A stretch of 64,000 nucleotides of DNA from Nocardia iowensis (GTDB lineage Bacteria; Actinomycetota; Actinomycetes; Mycobacteriales; Mycobacteriaceae): the NCBI RefSeq assembly GCF_019222765.1, contig NZ_CP078145.1:7626001-7690000 (forward strand). Reading direction: 5' to 3'. Shown here in pieces: positions 1 through 8,606 of the stretch (position 1 is the first letter of the stretch; each line of letters starts with the position of its first letter). The translations under genes were made by a program, and so were the position numbers. The notes under the pieces were generated by a model, which was not told where the DNA came from, made no database searches, and saw nothing but the letters and a program-made list of their open reading frames with translations.

Positions 1-291
1 ATCAGTGTGCCGAAGTTCGGCACGGAATTTCCGGCCGAGTCCCTTCTGTCGATCCACTTCGCCGACATGCTGGTGCACCGCTGGGATATCGCGAAAGCCT
101 TGGGCGTCGACCCCGACCTGCCTGAGGACTTGGTCGGCCTGGCGCTGCCCATCGCACTGTCGATACCCGACACCGGCCCACTGCGCGGCGTCAACGGCTA
201 TGCGCAGGCGGTCCCCATCCCCGACTCCGCTCCACCCACCGATCGACTCGTGGCGGCTCTCGGCCGCTCCCCCGACTGGCAACGCCCCTAA
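1..291 (+). CDS. TIGR03086-type metal-binding protein, C-terminal part (cut by window edge)
   Basis: The first 96 codons are open to a TAA and the 5' end lies outside the window. The segment has the histidine-centred helix of the DinB-like/mycothiol-dependent maleylpyruvate isomerase superfamily (HFADMLVHRWDIAKALG) followed by the usual acidic and proline-rich C-terminus. Members of this family bind a divalent metal and mostly have no known substrate. A complete relative sits at 53401-53979. The downstream sugar-importer operon is convergent, with only 3 bases between the stop codons. The reading frame is sure; the function is a family-level inference. Confidence 0.7.
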   Translation: MSVPKFGTEFPAESLLSIHFADMLVHRWDIAKALGVDPDLPEDLVGLALPIALSIPDTGPLRGVNGYAQAVPIPDSAPPTDRLVAALGRSPDWQRP

Positions 292-294
292 CGG

Positions 295-1146
295 TCAACG
301 GCCCCCGAGTCCGGACATGGCGATACCGCGAACGAACGCGCGCTGCGCTATCGCGTACACAAGGAGCAGCGGCAGCAGAATGACCATCGATGCGGCCATG
401 AGAATCGGCCACTGAGTGTGATACTGCCCCTGGAGGCGTACTAATCCCAGTGTGGCGGTAGCGATCTCATTGCGCTGGATCATGACGAGCGGCCACAGGA
501 AGTCGTTCCAGACGGTGATCCAGGTGAGCACGGCGAGCACCATCAGGGCGGGGCGGGTGTGCGGCAGCAGAACTCGCCAGTAGACCTGCCAGGTGGAGCA
601 GCCGTCCAGGATGGCCGCCTCCTCCAATTCCATTGGCAGGGTGTAGAAGAACTGTCGCATCAGGTAGGTGCCGAAGGCGCTGCCGAACAGGCCGGGCACG
701 ATCATCGCCCACGGCGTATCCACCCAGCCGAGCGCCCGCATCAGCAGGAACTGCGGGATTACCGTCACGGTCAGCGGCACCATCAGCGTGCCGAGATAGG
801 CGACGAACAGCACCTCACGCCCACGGAACCGCAAGCGCGCGAACGCATATCCGGCTAGCGAGCAGAAGAACACTTGACCGGCGGTGACGCACACCGCGTA
901 GACCGCGGTGTTGACCAGCATCCGCCCGAGCGGTAGCAGATCGAACACCCTGCCGTAGTTGGACCACTGCGGACTCGCCGGAAGGAGCGTCTGCTCGGCA
1001 ATCTCCCCGCTCCGCTTCAACGACCCGGACAGAGCCCACAGAATCGGCGCCAACGCACACCACGCGATGCCCATCAGCACCGCATAGATCCCCACGCCCC
1101 GCAGCACCCGCCGCACCATCGCCCGCTCCGCCCTGCCGGTATTCAC
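295..1146 (-). CDS. Carbohydrate ABC transporter permease (MalG/CUT1 type)
   Basis: A 283-residue inner-membrane permease with about six hydrophobic helices. The cytoplasmic EAA loop reads EEAAILDGCSTWQVYWRVLLP-like, which is where the ATPase docks. It is the last gene of a three-gene operon: its ATG overlaps the stop of the upstream permease by 4 bases, so translation is probably coupled. The pair would form the transmembrane channel of a sugar or oligosaccharide importer. No ATP-binding subunit is encoded next to it, so it probably shares a general sugar ATPase (MsiK-like) from elsewhere. The substrate cannot be told from sequence. Confidence 0.92.
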   Translation of the reverse strand: MNTGRAERAMVRRVLRGVGIYAVLMGIAWCALAPILWALSGSLKRSGEIAEQTLLPASPQWSNYGRVFDLLPLGRMLVNTAVYAVCVTAGQVFFCSLAGYAFARLRFRGREVLFVAYLGTLMVPLTVTVIPQFLLMRALGWVDTPWAMIVPGLFGSAFGTYLMRQFFYTLPMELEEAAILDGCSTWQVYWRVLLPHTRPALMVLAVLTWITVWNDFLWPLVMIQRNEIATATLGLVRLQGQYHTQWPILMAASMVILLPLLLVYAIAQRAFVRGIAMSGLGGR

Positions 1147-2078
1147 AGGTCAACGGCCTCCCGCCGGGCAAACCACAACTGCACCATGGTGAGCACCAAC
1201 AAAATCGCGAAGATCACCCACGCCAACGCCGACGCATACCCGACCTCGTAGAACCCGAAAGCGTGCTGGAACAACATGATTCCCAGCAGATAGGTGCCGG
1301 TCTCCGGTCCCCCGTTACTTCCGGTGAGCGCGTACACCTGATCGAACGCCTGCACCGAATTGATGATGGTGATCACGAACACGAACGACAGCGGCCCACG
1401 GATCAGCGGCAGCGTGATCGCCGAAAACCGCCGCAGCGCACCGGCTCCGTCGATCTTCGCCGCCTCGTACAGCGGCTCCGGCACCCCCTGCATCGCGGCC
1501 AGCAGGATGACCGTCGCGAACGGCACGCTCTTCCACACCGTCACCACACTCAGCGAGACCAACGCCAACTCCGGATCGGTCAACCACGGCACCGGTCCCA
1601 CACCGACCCAGGCCAACCCGATATCGAGCACCCCGTCGTCGGTGAAGATGAACCGCCACACCACCGCCATCGCCACCGTGGAAGCAACCAGCGGCAAAAA
1701 CGCCACCGTCCGAAAGATCCCGATACCGGCCAACTTCCGATTCAACGCCGCGGCGATCCCCAACCCGATCACCACCGTCGGCACCAACGTGAGCACAGTG
1801 AACACCGCACTGTTCCGCAAGGCGATGAGAAACAACGGATCCGCCCCCACCAACCGCCGATAGTTCTCCACCCCCACAAACCGCATCGGCCGAAACAGAT
1901 CCCACGAATAGAAGCTCAGATACAACGAAAACCCCAACGGAAACAACAGAAACACCCCCACCGCCACCACATTGGGCGCCACAAACACCCACCCAGCGCG
2001 CTCCCGCTTCCGCGCCAGCTCCCCTTCGGCGAGCGGCACACCGTCGTGAGCCCTCCTCCGCAGCCATGTGCCACTCAC
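1143..2078 (-). CDS. Carbohydrate ABC transporter permease (MalF/UgpA type)
   Basis: A 311-residue membrane protein: a charged N-terminus of about 25 residues, six hydrophobic segments, and an EAA loop (EAAKIDGAGALRRFSAITLP). It is the heteromeric partner of the permease at 295-1146. Its ATG overlaps the stop of the solute-binding protein gene by 4 bases (2075-2078), and its own stop overlaps the next start by 4 bases. This is tight coupling typical of CUT1 importer operons. Length and motif placement are normal for the family. Confidence 0.92.
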   Translation of the reverse strand: MSGTWLRRRAHDGVPLAEGELARKRERAGWVFVAPNVVAVGVFLLFPLGFSLYLSFYSWDLFRPMRFVGVENYRRLVGADPLFLIALRNSAVFTVLTLVPTVVIGLGIAAALNRKLAGIGIFRTVAFLPLVASTVAMAVVWRFIFTDDGVLDIGLAWVGVGPVPWLTDPELALVSLSVVTVWKSVPFATVILLAAMQGVPEPLYEAAKIDGAGALRRFSAITLPLIRGPLSFVFVITIINSVQAFDQVYALTGSNGGPETGTYLLGIMLFQHAFGFYEVGYASALAWVIFAILLVLTMVQLWFARREAVDL

Positions 2079-3361
2079 GGGTCTCTTAGTAGAGCGTCTA
2101 GGTCCGCAGCGAATTGGCCGTTGAGGGAGGTGGCGGTGGCAGCGCCGCGTAGGACGCGGGTGGATCCGCGTTCGAGGAGGGCGGAGACTTTGCCCCAGGC
2201 TGGCGTGATCGGTAGGGGTCGGGAGTTGTCGGGACCTTCGGTGAAAACGTCGCGGTTTCGGATGTCATGGTGTGCCGCAGCGAAACCGGGTGAGCTCATC
2301 GCGGATTTCAGCACCGGCACGAACAGCCCCGACGCGGCGATGATGGCCTGCCCCACCGGCCCGGTGGCGAATTTGACGAACTCCCAAGCCTGTTCGACGC
2401 GCGGACTGCTGGCCGCGATGGACAGCCCGGTACTGCCGACAGCGGTGATCGCACCGGCCCCGCCGTGCGGCCCGACGGGCAACACGGTGACGTCGATGGA
2501 AAGGTCGTCCTGCCCGGCGAATTCGGAATACAGCCAATGCCCACCGAGCACCATCGCGGCCCGGCCGCCACGGAACAGATCAGGCGCCGAAATCGACAGC
2601 CGATCAGCTACTTTCGGCGCCACCCGATGCCGCACCGCGAGATCGGCGTAGAACTGGAACCCTTCGGCGAACCTTGGATCACCGAGATTGGCCCTGTTCG
2701 GCGCCACCGACGGCGTGAACCACTCCGCGCCGTTGTTCATGCCGAAGCAGGCGGCCGAGTAGTACGGCACCCAGGCGTCGGCGAAGCCCCACTGCCGGGT
2801 CCGCCCGGAACGGGTGAGCGTGCCTGCGACATCGAGGAATTCGTCGAACGACCAGGCGTCACCCCACCGAGTAGGTGGTGTCAGACCCGCCTCTGTGAAC
2901 AGGTCCCGGTTGTAATAGAGAAACACCCCGGACCACTGTTCGGGTAGCGCGTACTGCCCACCGGCATAGGTGAAGGTGTCGTACAACGCCGGATAACTGT
3001 CCCGGCGCAAGGTTTCCGCGTACTCGGGTTCCCGATCGAGCAGGGTACGCAGATCCAGCAGCACGCCACGCTCGGCGAGCCCGGCATAGAGCAGCTCCCA
3101 GGCCATGATCACGTCCGGACACTTGCCGCCCGCACAGTAGGTGAGCAGCTGCTGCTGCGGATCCGGACCGGACATGATGGTGCGAATCCTGATGTCCGGG
3201 TGCCGCTTCTGGAATTCCTCGATGATCCGCAGCCGCACCCGCGCCTCCTCCGGCCTGGCCTGGAAGAAGAAGGTCAGCGCGTCGTCGGCGGCCGCGCACG
3301 CGGTCAGCACCGGGACAGCCAGCGCCGAGCCGAGCAGAGTGCGACGGCGAACCGGTGACAC
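2075..3361 (-). CDS. Extracellular sugar-binding lipoprotein of ABC importer
   Basis: A 428-residue family 1 solute-binding protein. The start is set at GTG 3361 because GGAGGAG lies just upstream and the protein then begins with a compact signal: RRR at residues 5-7, a hydrophobic core, and the lipobox LTAC with Cys22. The twin-arginine stretch makes Tat export possible. The frame stays open about 95 codons further upstream, but that stretch is arginine- and proline-rich and does not look like protein. The mature part has the FEFQ/WELLY-type alternating lobes of sugar binders. It is first in the operon with the two permeases and would deliver substrate at the outer face of the membrane. Confidence 0.9.
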   Translation of the reverse strand: MSPVRRRTLLGSALAVPVLTACAAADDALTFFFQARPEEARVRLRIIEEFQKRHPDIRIRTIMSGPDPQQQLLTYCAGGKCPDVIMAWELLYAGLAERGVLLDLRTLLDREPEYAETLRRDSYPALYDTFTYAGGQYALPEQWSGVFLYYNRDLFTEAGLTPPTRWGDAWSFDEFLDVAGTLTRSGRTRQWGFADAWVPYYSAACFGMNNGAEWFTPSVAPNRANLGDPRFAEGFQFYADLAVRHRVAPKVADRLSISAPDLFRGGRAAMVLGGHWLYSEFAGQDDLSIDVTVLPVGPHGGAGAITAVGSTGLSIAASSPRVEQAWEFVKFATGPVGQAIIAASGLFVPVLKSAMSSPGFAAAHHDIRNRDVFTEGPDNSRPLPITPAWGKVSALLERGSTRVLRGAATATSLNGQFAADLDALLRDP

Positions 3362-3692
3362 GAGCTCCTCCACGGTCGGCGGATGGATACGTGAACCTCG
3401 GCGTGGGGATGCCGGGGAGTACCGACCGACAAATGCCCGAGCCAGCATGGCAGCATACGGATGGCAACATCGCCGGGCGAGGGAACACGCCCACTCGTCC
3501 GCGCGAACTCCGGACGCCGTGAACAACGGCCGACCGGGCAGCCGGCGTCCCGCGGGCCACCCATACCCGCCGCGCATGACGGATCCAGCCGCACTCGTAG
3601 GAACACACAGTGCGAGTCCTGGTGGCACCCCCGATTCGTATCCCAATGTTCAGACTTCACTAAGTCCGGCTCACACGCGCTTCAGTTCAGCT

Positions 3693-3705
3693 ACGTTGTC
3701 AACGT
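3693..3705. promoter_or_regulatory. Palindrome in the divergent SBP/cstA intergenic region
   Basis: ACGTTGTCAACGT is a perfect 6-base inverted repeat about one central base, 40 bases before the cstA start. Two AAGTCC-GCTC direct repeats flank it at about 3663 and 3712. The 3362-3745 gap separates divergent genes and must hold two promoters. Nothing else was recognised there. The operator role is inferred. Confidence 0.35.
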
Positions 3706-3745
3706 TTCAGCAAGTCCAGCTCGATATCACGGGAGAGTAGTTCGC

Positions 3746-6040
3746 ATGGCGACCATCGAATACCTCCGGACAGATCCCGACCTACCTCCCGTGGGTGTCG
3801 TGGACCGTTCGCCTATCACCCCTGCTAAGAAGGGGATTTTCGCCGGAATCGCCATTGTCGGCGCGATCGCCTGGGCGGTCATCGCCATCGCCCGCGGCGA
3901 GTCGGTCAACGCGGTATGGATCGTGGTCGCGGCGGTGTGCACCTACGTGCTCGCCTACCAGTTCTATTCCAGGCTCATCGAACACAAGATCACCAAACCG
4001 CGTGACGACCAGGCAACACCTGCCGAAATCCTGGAAAATGGCAAGGACTACATGCCGATGGACCGGCGGGTGCTGTTCGGGCACCACTTCGCCGCCATCG
4101 CGGGCGCCGGGCCGCTCGTCGGACCCGTCCTCGCCGCCCAGATGGGATATCTGCCGGGCACGCTGTGGATCGTGTTCGGCGTCGTCTTCGCCGGCGCGGT
4201 GCAGGACTACCTGGTGCTGTGGGCCTCGACCCGCCGCCGCGGCCGCAGCCTCGGGCAGATGGCCCGCGACGAGCTCGGCGTGGTCGGCGGCGTCGCCGCC
4301 ATCATCGCCGTGCTGGTGATCATGATGATCCTGCTCGCGGTGCTCGGCATCGTCGTGGTGAACGCGCTGGCCGCGACACCCGGCGCGGACGGCACGCTGC
4401 ACGGCGGCAGCCCATGGGGTGTGTTCTCCATCGCGATGACCATCCCGATCGCCCTGTTCATGGGCGTGTACCTGCGCTTCTTCCGGCCCGGCAAGGTCGG
4501 CGAGGTTTCGCTCATCGGGTTCGCGCTGCTGATGCTCGCCATCATCTCCGGTAACTGGGTCGCCGGATCCGGTTGGGGCCAGGACTGGTTCACGTTGTCC
4601 GGCACCACCATCGCGTGGTTCCTGATCGCCTACGGTTTCATCGCCTCGGTGCTGCCGGTGTGGCTGCTGCTCGCACCGCGCGACTACCTGTCGACCTTCA
4701 TGAAGATCGGTACCATCGTCCTGCTCGCCGTCGGCGTGCTGATCACCATGCCGGTGCTGAAGGCGCCCGCGGTCTCGGAGTTCGCGCACAGCGGTACCGG
4801 CCCATCCTTCGCGGGCAGCCTGTTCCCGTTCCTGTTCATCACCATCGCGTGCGGCGCTCTCTCCGGATTCCACGCGCTGGTCTCCTCGGGCACCACGCCG
4901 AAACTACTGGAGAAGCAGTCGCATGCCAGGATGATCGGCTACGGCGGCATGCTGATGGAATCGTTCGTCGCGGTCATGGCGATCATCACCGCCAGCATCA
5001 TCGACCAGCACCTGTACTTCGCGATGAACGCCAGCGCCGGGCTCACCGGCGGTACCGCCGAGAAGGCAGCCAACTACACCAATAGCCTTGGTCTGGCCGG
5101 GGATCCGATCACCGCCGCCGATTTGAACCAGGCGGCCAAGGACGTCGGCGAGACCAGCATCGTGTCACGCACCGGCGGCGCGCCGACGCTGGCCGTCGGC
5201 ATGTCCGAGGTGCTGCACCGATTCCTCGGCGGCACCGGCCTCAAGGCGTTCTGGTACCACTTCGCGATCATGTTCGAGGCGCTGTTCATCCTCACCACGA
5301 TCGACGCGGGCACCCGTGTCGCACGGTTCATGCTGTCGGATTCGCTGGGCAACCTCGGCGGGCCCGCAAGCAAGTTCAAGGATCCGTCCTGGCGGCCGGG
5401 TGCGTGGCTGTGCTCGGCGATCGTGGTCGCCGCGTGGGGTTCGGTGCTGCTGATGGGTGTCACCGATCCGCTTGGCGGCATCTACACGCTGTATCCGCTG
5501 TTCGGCATCTCCAACCAGTTGCTCGCCGCGATCGCGCTCACCGTGGTGCTGACCATCGTGATCAAGAAGGGCCTGATCAAGTGGGCGTGGATTCCAGGCA
5601 TCCCGCTGGTCTGGGATCTGACGGTGACGATGACGGCGTCCTGGCAGAAGATCTTCTCCGCCGACCCGAAGCTCGGATACTGGAAGCAGCACAGCATCTA
5701 CAGCGCCGCTCTCGACGCCGGAAAGGTGGTGGCTCCGGCCAAAACGGCGGAGGATATGGAGAAGGTGGTACGCAATACCTTCATCCAGGGCAGCCTGTCG
5801 ATCATCTTCGCGGTGCTGGTGCTGATCGTGGCGATAGTCGGCGTACTGGTCTGTGTGCGGGCCTGGCGAGCGGGCGGCGGGCCGAGCAGTGAAACCGAGG
5901 ACGAGCCGTCGAAGATCTTCGCGCCGAAGGCCTTTTTCGCGACGCCGACCGAGAAGGAGGTGCAACGGGAATGGGACGCCCTGATCGAATCGGGGAAGGT
6001 CCGGGCACCGGGCGCCGCGCACGCGAAAGCGACGCATTGA
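3746..6040 (+). CDS. cstA: Carbon starvation protein A / pyruvate transporter CstA
   Basis: A 764-residue polytopic membrane protein. ATG 3746 was chosen because GGGAGAG precedes it at a good distance and the N-terminus MATIEYLRTDPDLPP matches actinobacterial relatives; the frame is open further upstream without protein-like sequence. CstA-family features are RPRDDQATPAEILENGKDY, the VLFGHHFAAIAGAGPLVGPVLAAQ helix region and many hydrophobic segments throughout, with a charged cytoplasmic C-terminus. Family members import pyruvate or peptides during carbon limitation. The start of a YbdD-type small gene overlaps its stop, as is usual for cstA loci. Confidence 0.93.
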   Translation: MATIEYLRTDPDLPPVGVVDRSPITPAKKGIFAGIAIVGAIAWAVIAIARGESVNAVWIVVAAVCTYVLAYQFYSRLIEHKITKPRDDQATPAEILENGKDYMPMDRRVLFGHHFAAIAGAGPLVGPVLAAQMGYLPGTLWIVFGVVFAGAVQDYLVLWASTRRRGRSLGQMARDELGVVGGVAAIIAVLVIMMILLAVLGIVVVNALAATPGADGTLHGGSPWGVFSIAMTIPIALFMGVYLRFFRPGKVGEVSLIGFALLMLAIISGNWVAGSGWGQDWFTLSGTTIAWFLIAYGFIASVLPVWLLLAPRDYLSTFMKIGTIVLLAVGVLITMPVLKAPAVSEFAHSGTGPSFAGSLFPFLFITIACGALSGFHALVSSGTTPKLLEKQSHARMIGYGGMLMESFVAVMAIITASIIDQHLYFAMNASAGLTGGTAEKAANYTNSLGLAGDPITAADLNQAAKDVGETSIVSRTGGAPTLAVGMSEVLHRFLGGTGLKAFWYHFAIMFEALFILTTIDAGTRVARFMLSDSLGNLGGPASKFKDPSWRPGAWLCSAIVVAAWGSVLLMGVTDPLGGIYTLYPLFGISNQLLAAIALTVVLTIVIKKGLIKWAWIPGIPLVWDLTVTMTASWQKIFSADPKLGYWKQHSIYSAALDAGKVVAPAKTAEDMEKVVRNTFIQGSLSIIFAVLVLIVAIVGVLVCVRAWRAGGGPSSETEDEPSKIFAPKAFFATPTEKEVQREWDALIESGKVRAPGAAHAKATH

Positions 6041-6300
6041 CCGTCGGTGCTGTCGCGCGGGACGGCCGGTCTGCTCGATCGGCCGGTCCCTCGCGCCTGT
6101 CTGCCGCTCGAAGTGCCTGTGCGACAGCGGTTCGCGCGGTCGGTTGGTGGTTCAATTCGATTCTCGGCGGGCAGGACTACCAGCGGTATGTCGCCCATCT
6201 GACGCGCAACCATCCCGGTAGCGAGATTCCGACCGAGCGCGAGTACTGGCGTCAGCGGCACGCGGAGGCGGACCGAAAGCCGGCGAACCGCTGCTGCTGA
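6037..6300 (+). CDS. YbdD/YjiX (DUF466) family small protein
   Basis: The C-terminal 60 residues carry the whole family signature: WWFNSILGGQDYQRYV, an HPG turn, PTEREYWRQRH and a terminal RCC. Members are about 65-70 residues and are encoded directly after cstA, probably as a partner of the transporter. The start is uncertain. TTG 6037 overlaps the cstA stop as TTGA and gives 87 residues; ATG 5971 would overlap cstA by 70 bases. No good Shine-Dalgarno sequence decides between them, and the residues before the WWF segment are not conserved in the family. Confidence 0.75.
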   Translation: MTVGAVARDGRSARSAGPSRLSAARSACATAVRAVGWWFNSILGGQDYQRYVAHLTRNHPGSEIPTEREYWRQRHAEADRKPANRCC

Positions 6301-6305
6301 GGCAC

Positions 6306-6338
6306 GGCAGGGCGGCGCGATGAGGGCGCCGCTCTGCC
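6306..6338 (+). terminator. Terminator-like hairpin after cstA-ybdD
   Basis: A 13-base stem (6306-6318 with 6326-6338) has a single G-T type mismatch and a 7-base loop, just after the ybdD stop. There is no T-run, which is common in high-GC actinobacteria. Confidence 0.5.
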
Positions 6339-6373
6339 TGCCCCGGTGGCGGCTAGGGGGTTCGTGGCAGATT

Positions 6374-6385
6374 TCCGCTAGCGGA
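6374..6385. promoter_or_regulatory. 12-base palindrome upstream of the Ada/AlkA gene
   Basis: TCCGCTAGCGGA is a perfect palindrome 20 bases before the predicted GTG start. Ada-type regulators bind near promoters of their own operon, so this could be the autoregulatory site. That is inference from position only. Confidence 0.3.
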
Positions 6386-6405
6386 GTAGGTTCTTACCTG
6401 ACATT

Positions 6406-8034
6406 GTGGTTGGCGTGACGATCACGGTGTTGGATTTCGAGCGGTGCTACCGGGCGGTATCGACCAAGGACTCCCGATTCGACGGGCAGTTCTTCACCGC
6501 CGTGCGGACCACCGGAATCTATTGCCGCCCTTCGTGTCCGGCGATCACGCCGAAACGAGCGAATGTGTCGTTCCTGCCGACGGCCGCGGCGGCGCAGCAG
6601 GCGGGCTATCGGGCTTGCCGCCGGTGCCTGCCGGACGCGGCACCCGGATCGCCGCTCTGGAATACCCGCGCGGACTTGGCGGCCCGCGCGATGCGACTGA
6701 TCGGCGACGGGGTGATCGAACGCGGCGGCGTGCCCGCGTTGGCCGCCACTCTCGGCTATTCACAGCGGCAGTTGACCCGCGTGCTCACCACCGAACTCGG
6801 TGCGGGCCCGCTGGCGCTGGCTCGCGCGCACCGCGCGCACACCGCGCGGCTGCTGATCCAGACGACGGCGATGCCGATGTCGGATATCGCGTTCGCGGCC
6901 GGTTTCGCCAGCATCCGCCAGTTCAACGACACGGTGCGCGAGGTGTTCGCGGTCAGCCCGACCACCATGCGGGCCGAGGCGCAACGGGCGAAATCCCATT
7001 CGAACGGCCGCCCGGTGCCCGCCGTCAACGGTTCGCTGAGTCTGCGACTGCCCTACCGCGAGCCGCTCGATCGAACCTGGCTGGAATGGTTTCTCTCCTC
7101 GCACGTGGCACCCGGCATGGAGCAGTGGGAAAGCCGCGCCTACACCAGGAATCTGCGGACTCCGCACGGGCACGCGACCATCCGGCTCAGCTTCCAGCGC
7201 GATCACGTGCGCGCCGAACTATCCCTGCACGACATGCGAGACCTGGCGCCGACCGTAGCGCGCCTGCGCCACCTACTCGACCTCGATGCCGACCCCATCG
7301 GCATCGATGAAGCGCTGGGTGTCGCTCCGGGACAGCGGGTTTCGGCGCCGGAGCTGTCGGATCCGGATACCGTGCGGCTGCCGGACGCGGGCGCGGGCTC
7401 ACCGCCGGACGCCGAAACCGCGCTCGACCCGGTCAAGCCGCGGCAGCCGGTTTTCACGCCGGGCATTCGGGTGCCCGGCTGCCTCGATGGGCCGGAACTG
7501 TTGCTGCGCACCATGATCGGGCAGCAGATTTCGGTGTCGGCGGCGACGACGCACACCGCCCGGCTGGTCGAGGCGCTCGGTGACCGGGTCGACGGCCCGA
7601 TTCCCCTGTTGTTCCCCACCCCCGCGGTGATCGCCGAACGCGGCGCCGAGGTGCTCACCGGCCCGACGCGGCGGATTCGCTCGATCATCGGCGCGGCCGA
7701 AGCGCTGGCCAGCGGCGAACTGGCGCTGCACCAGGGGCGCACCGCCGCCGACCTGCGTCGCGAACTACTCGCCCTGGACGGCGTCGGTCCGTGGACGGCC
7801 GACTATGTCACCATGCGGCTGCTCGCCGATCCGGACATCCTGCTGAGCACCGACCTGGTGGTTCGCCAGGGTGCCGCGCTGCTCGGCGTCGATCTCACCG
7901 ACACCTCCCGCTGGGCGCCGTGGCGCTCGTATCTGTCCATGCACCTGTGGAAGGCGGCGCTGACCGATCGCGCCGACCGATCCAAGACCGCCGCGGCAAA
8001 GGCCGCCTCCTCGAAAGCGAATTCCGAAGCATGA
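6406..8034 (+). CDS. alkA: Ada sensor domain - AraC HTH - AlkA DNA-3-methyladenine glycosylase fusion
   Basis: A protein of about 540 residues with three parts. Residues 1-80 are the Ada zinc domain with all four cysteines (GIYCRPSCP and ACRRCLPD), one of which in Ada is methylated by DNA phosphotriesters. Residues about 90-195 are an AraC-type double helix-turn-helix. The C-terminal half is AlkA: an N-terminal beta domain and a helix-hairpin-helix (LDGVGPWTADYV) with the catalytic Asp in LSTDLVVRQ. It should sense methylated DNA, activate its own operon and excise alkylated bases. The stop overlaps the ogt start as ATGA. GTG 6406 is the outermost start; GTG 6415 is also possible. Confidence 0.9.
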   Translation: MVGVTITVLDFERCYRAVSTKDSRFDGQFFTAVRTTGIYCRPSCPAITPKRANVSFLPTAAAAQQAGYRACRRCLPDAAPGSPLWNTRADLAARAMRLIGDGVIERGGVPALAATLGYSQRQLTRVLTTELGAGPLALARAHRAHTARLLIQTTAMPMSDIAFAAGFASIRQFNDTVREVFAVSPTTMRAEAQRAKSHSNGRPVPAVNGSLSLRLPYREPLDRTWLEWFLSSHVAPGMEQWESRAYTRNLRTPHGHATIRLSFQRDHVRAELSLHDMRDLAPTVARLRHLLDLDADPIGIDEALGVAPGQRVSAPELSDPDTVRLPDAGAGSPPDAETALDPVKPRQPVFTPGIRVPGCLDGPELLLRTMIGQQISVSAATTHTARLVEALGDRVDGPIPLLFPTPAVIAERGAEVLTGPTRRIRSIIGAAEALASGELALHQGRTAADLRRELLALDGVGPWTADYVTMRLLADPDILLSTDLVVRQGAALLGVDLTDTSRWAPWRSYLSMHLWKAALTDRADRSKTAAAKAASSKANSEA

Positions 8035-8606
8035 ACGCCCCGACCGTTATTCGCGCGACGAAGCGCCACCTCGGCACCGGAACCGCGGATTTCGCGACTG
8101 TCGATACGCCGATCGGTCCGTTCACCACCCTGGTCGACGCCGACAGCGTCGTACTGGCTTCCGGCTGGACCGCCGACGCGGAGAATCTACGTACGCTGAT
8201 CCACCCGATGTTGCGTCCGGCCGAACTGCGCCAACGGGATTCACTCGGCGAACTCACCCGCGTCATCACGGCCTATCACGAAGGTGATCTCACCGCGATC
8301 GACGCCGTGCCCGTGCGCCAGCAGTCGGGCGAATTCCTCTCGCACGCTTGGGAAGTCCTGCGCAAGGTGCCCGCCGGAGCACCCATCACCTACACCGAGT
8401 ACGCCGCCATCTCCGGTCGCCCCGATGCCACTCGTGCCGCGGCGAACGCCTGCGCGCGCAATGCGGCGGCGCTGTTCATCCCCTGCCACCGCATTTTCCG
8501 CATCGGCGGCGCGCTCGGCGGTTTCCGCTGGGGGCTGCCGATCAAACGTTGGCTGCTCGATCACGAAGGCGCGGGCCCCACGCTACTTACGCCACTAGGG
8601 AAGTAG
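8031..8606 (+). CDS. ogt: Methylated-DNA--protein-cysteine methyltransferase
   Basis: A 191-residue suicide enzyme that takes methyl groups from O6-methylguanine onto its own cysteine. The active-site box reads IPCHRIFRIGGALGGFRWG, and the helix-turn-helix before it (ITYTEYAAISGRPDATRAAANACARN) is complete. The ATG overlaps the upstream Ada/AlkA stop by 4 bases, so the two repair enzymes are made together. The 3' end overlaps the convergent TetR gene by 12 bases (8595-8606). Confidence 0.95.
   Translation: MNAPTVIRATKRHLGTGTADFATVDTPIGPFTTLVDADSVVLASGWTADAENLRTLIHPMLRPAELRQRDSLGELTRVITAYHEGDLTAIDAVPVRQQSGEFLSHAWEVLRKVPAGAPITYTEYAAISGRPDATRAAANACARNAAALFIPCHRIFRIGGALGGFRWGLPIKRWLLDHEGAGPTLLTPLGK

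Noticed and set aside
1263..2651. A 462-codon plus-strand frame over the permease and binding-protein genes
   Set aside because: It is His/Arg/Gln-rich without domains and is the mirror of two clear minus-strand genes.
3362..3646. N-terminal extension of the sugar-binding protein
   Set aside because: Arg/Pro-rich and without a ribosome site; GTG 3361 has GGAGGAG and a lipoprotein signal.
3461..3745. N-terminal extension of CstA
   Set aside because: Not conserved in the family; ATG 3746 has a ribosome site and the expected N-terminus.
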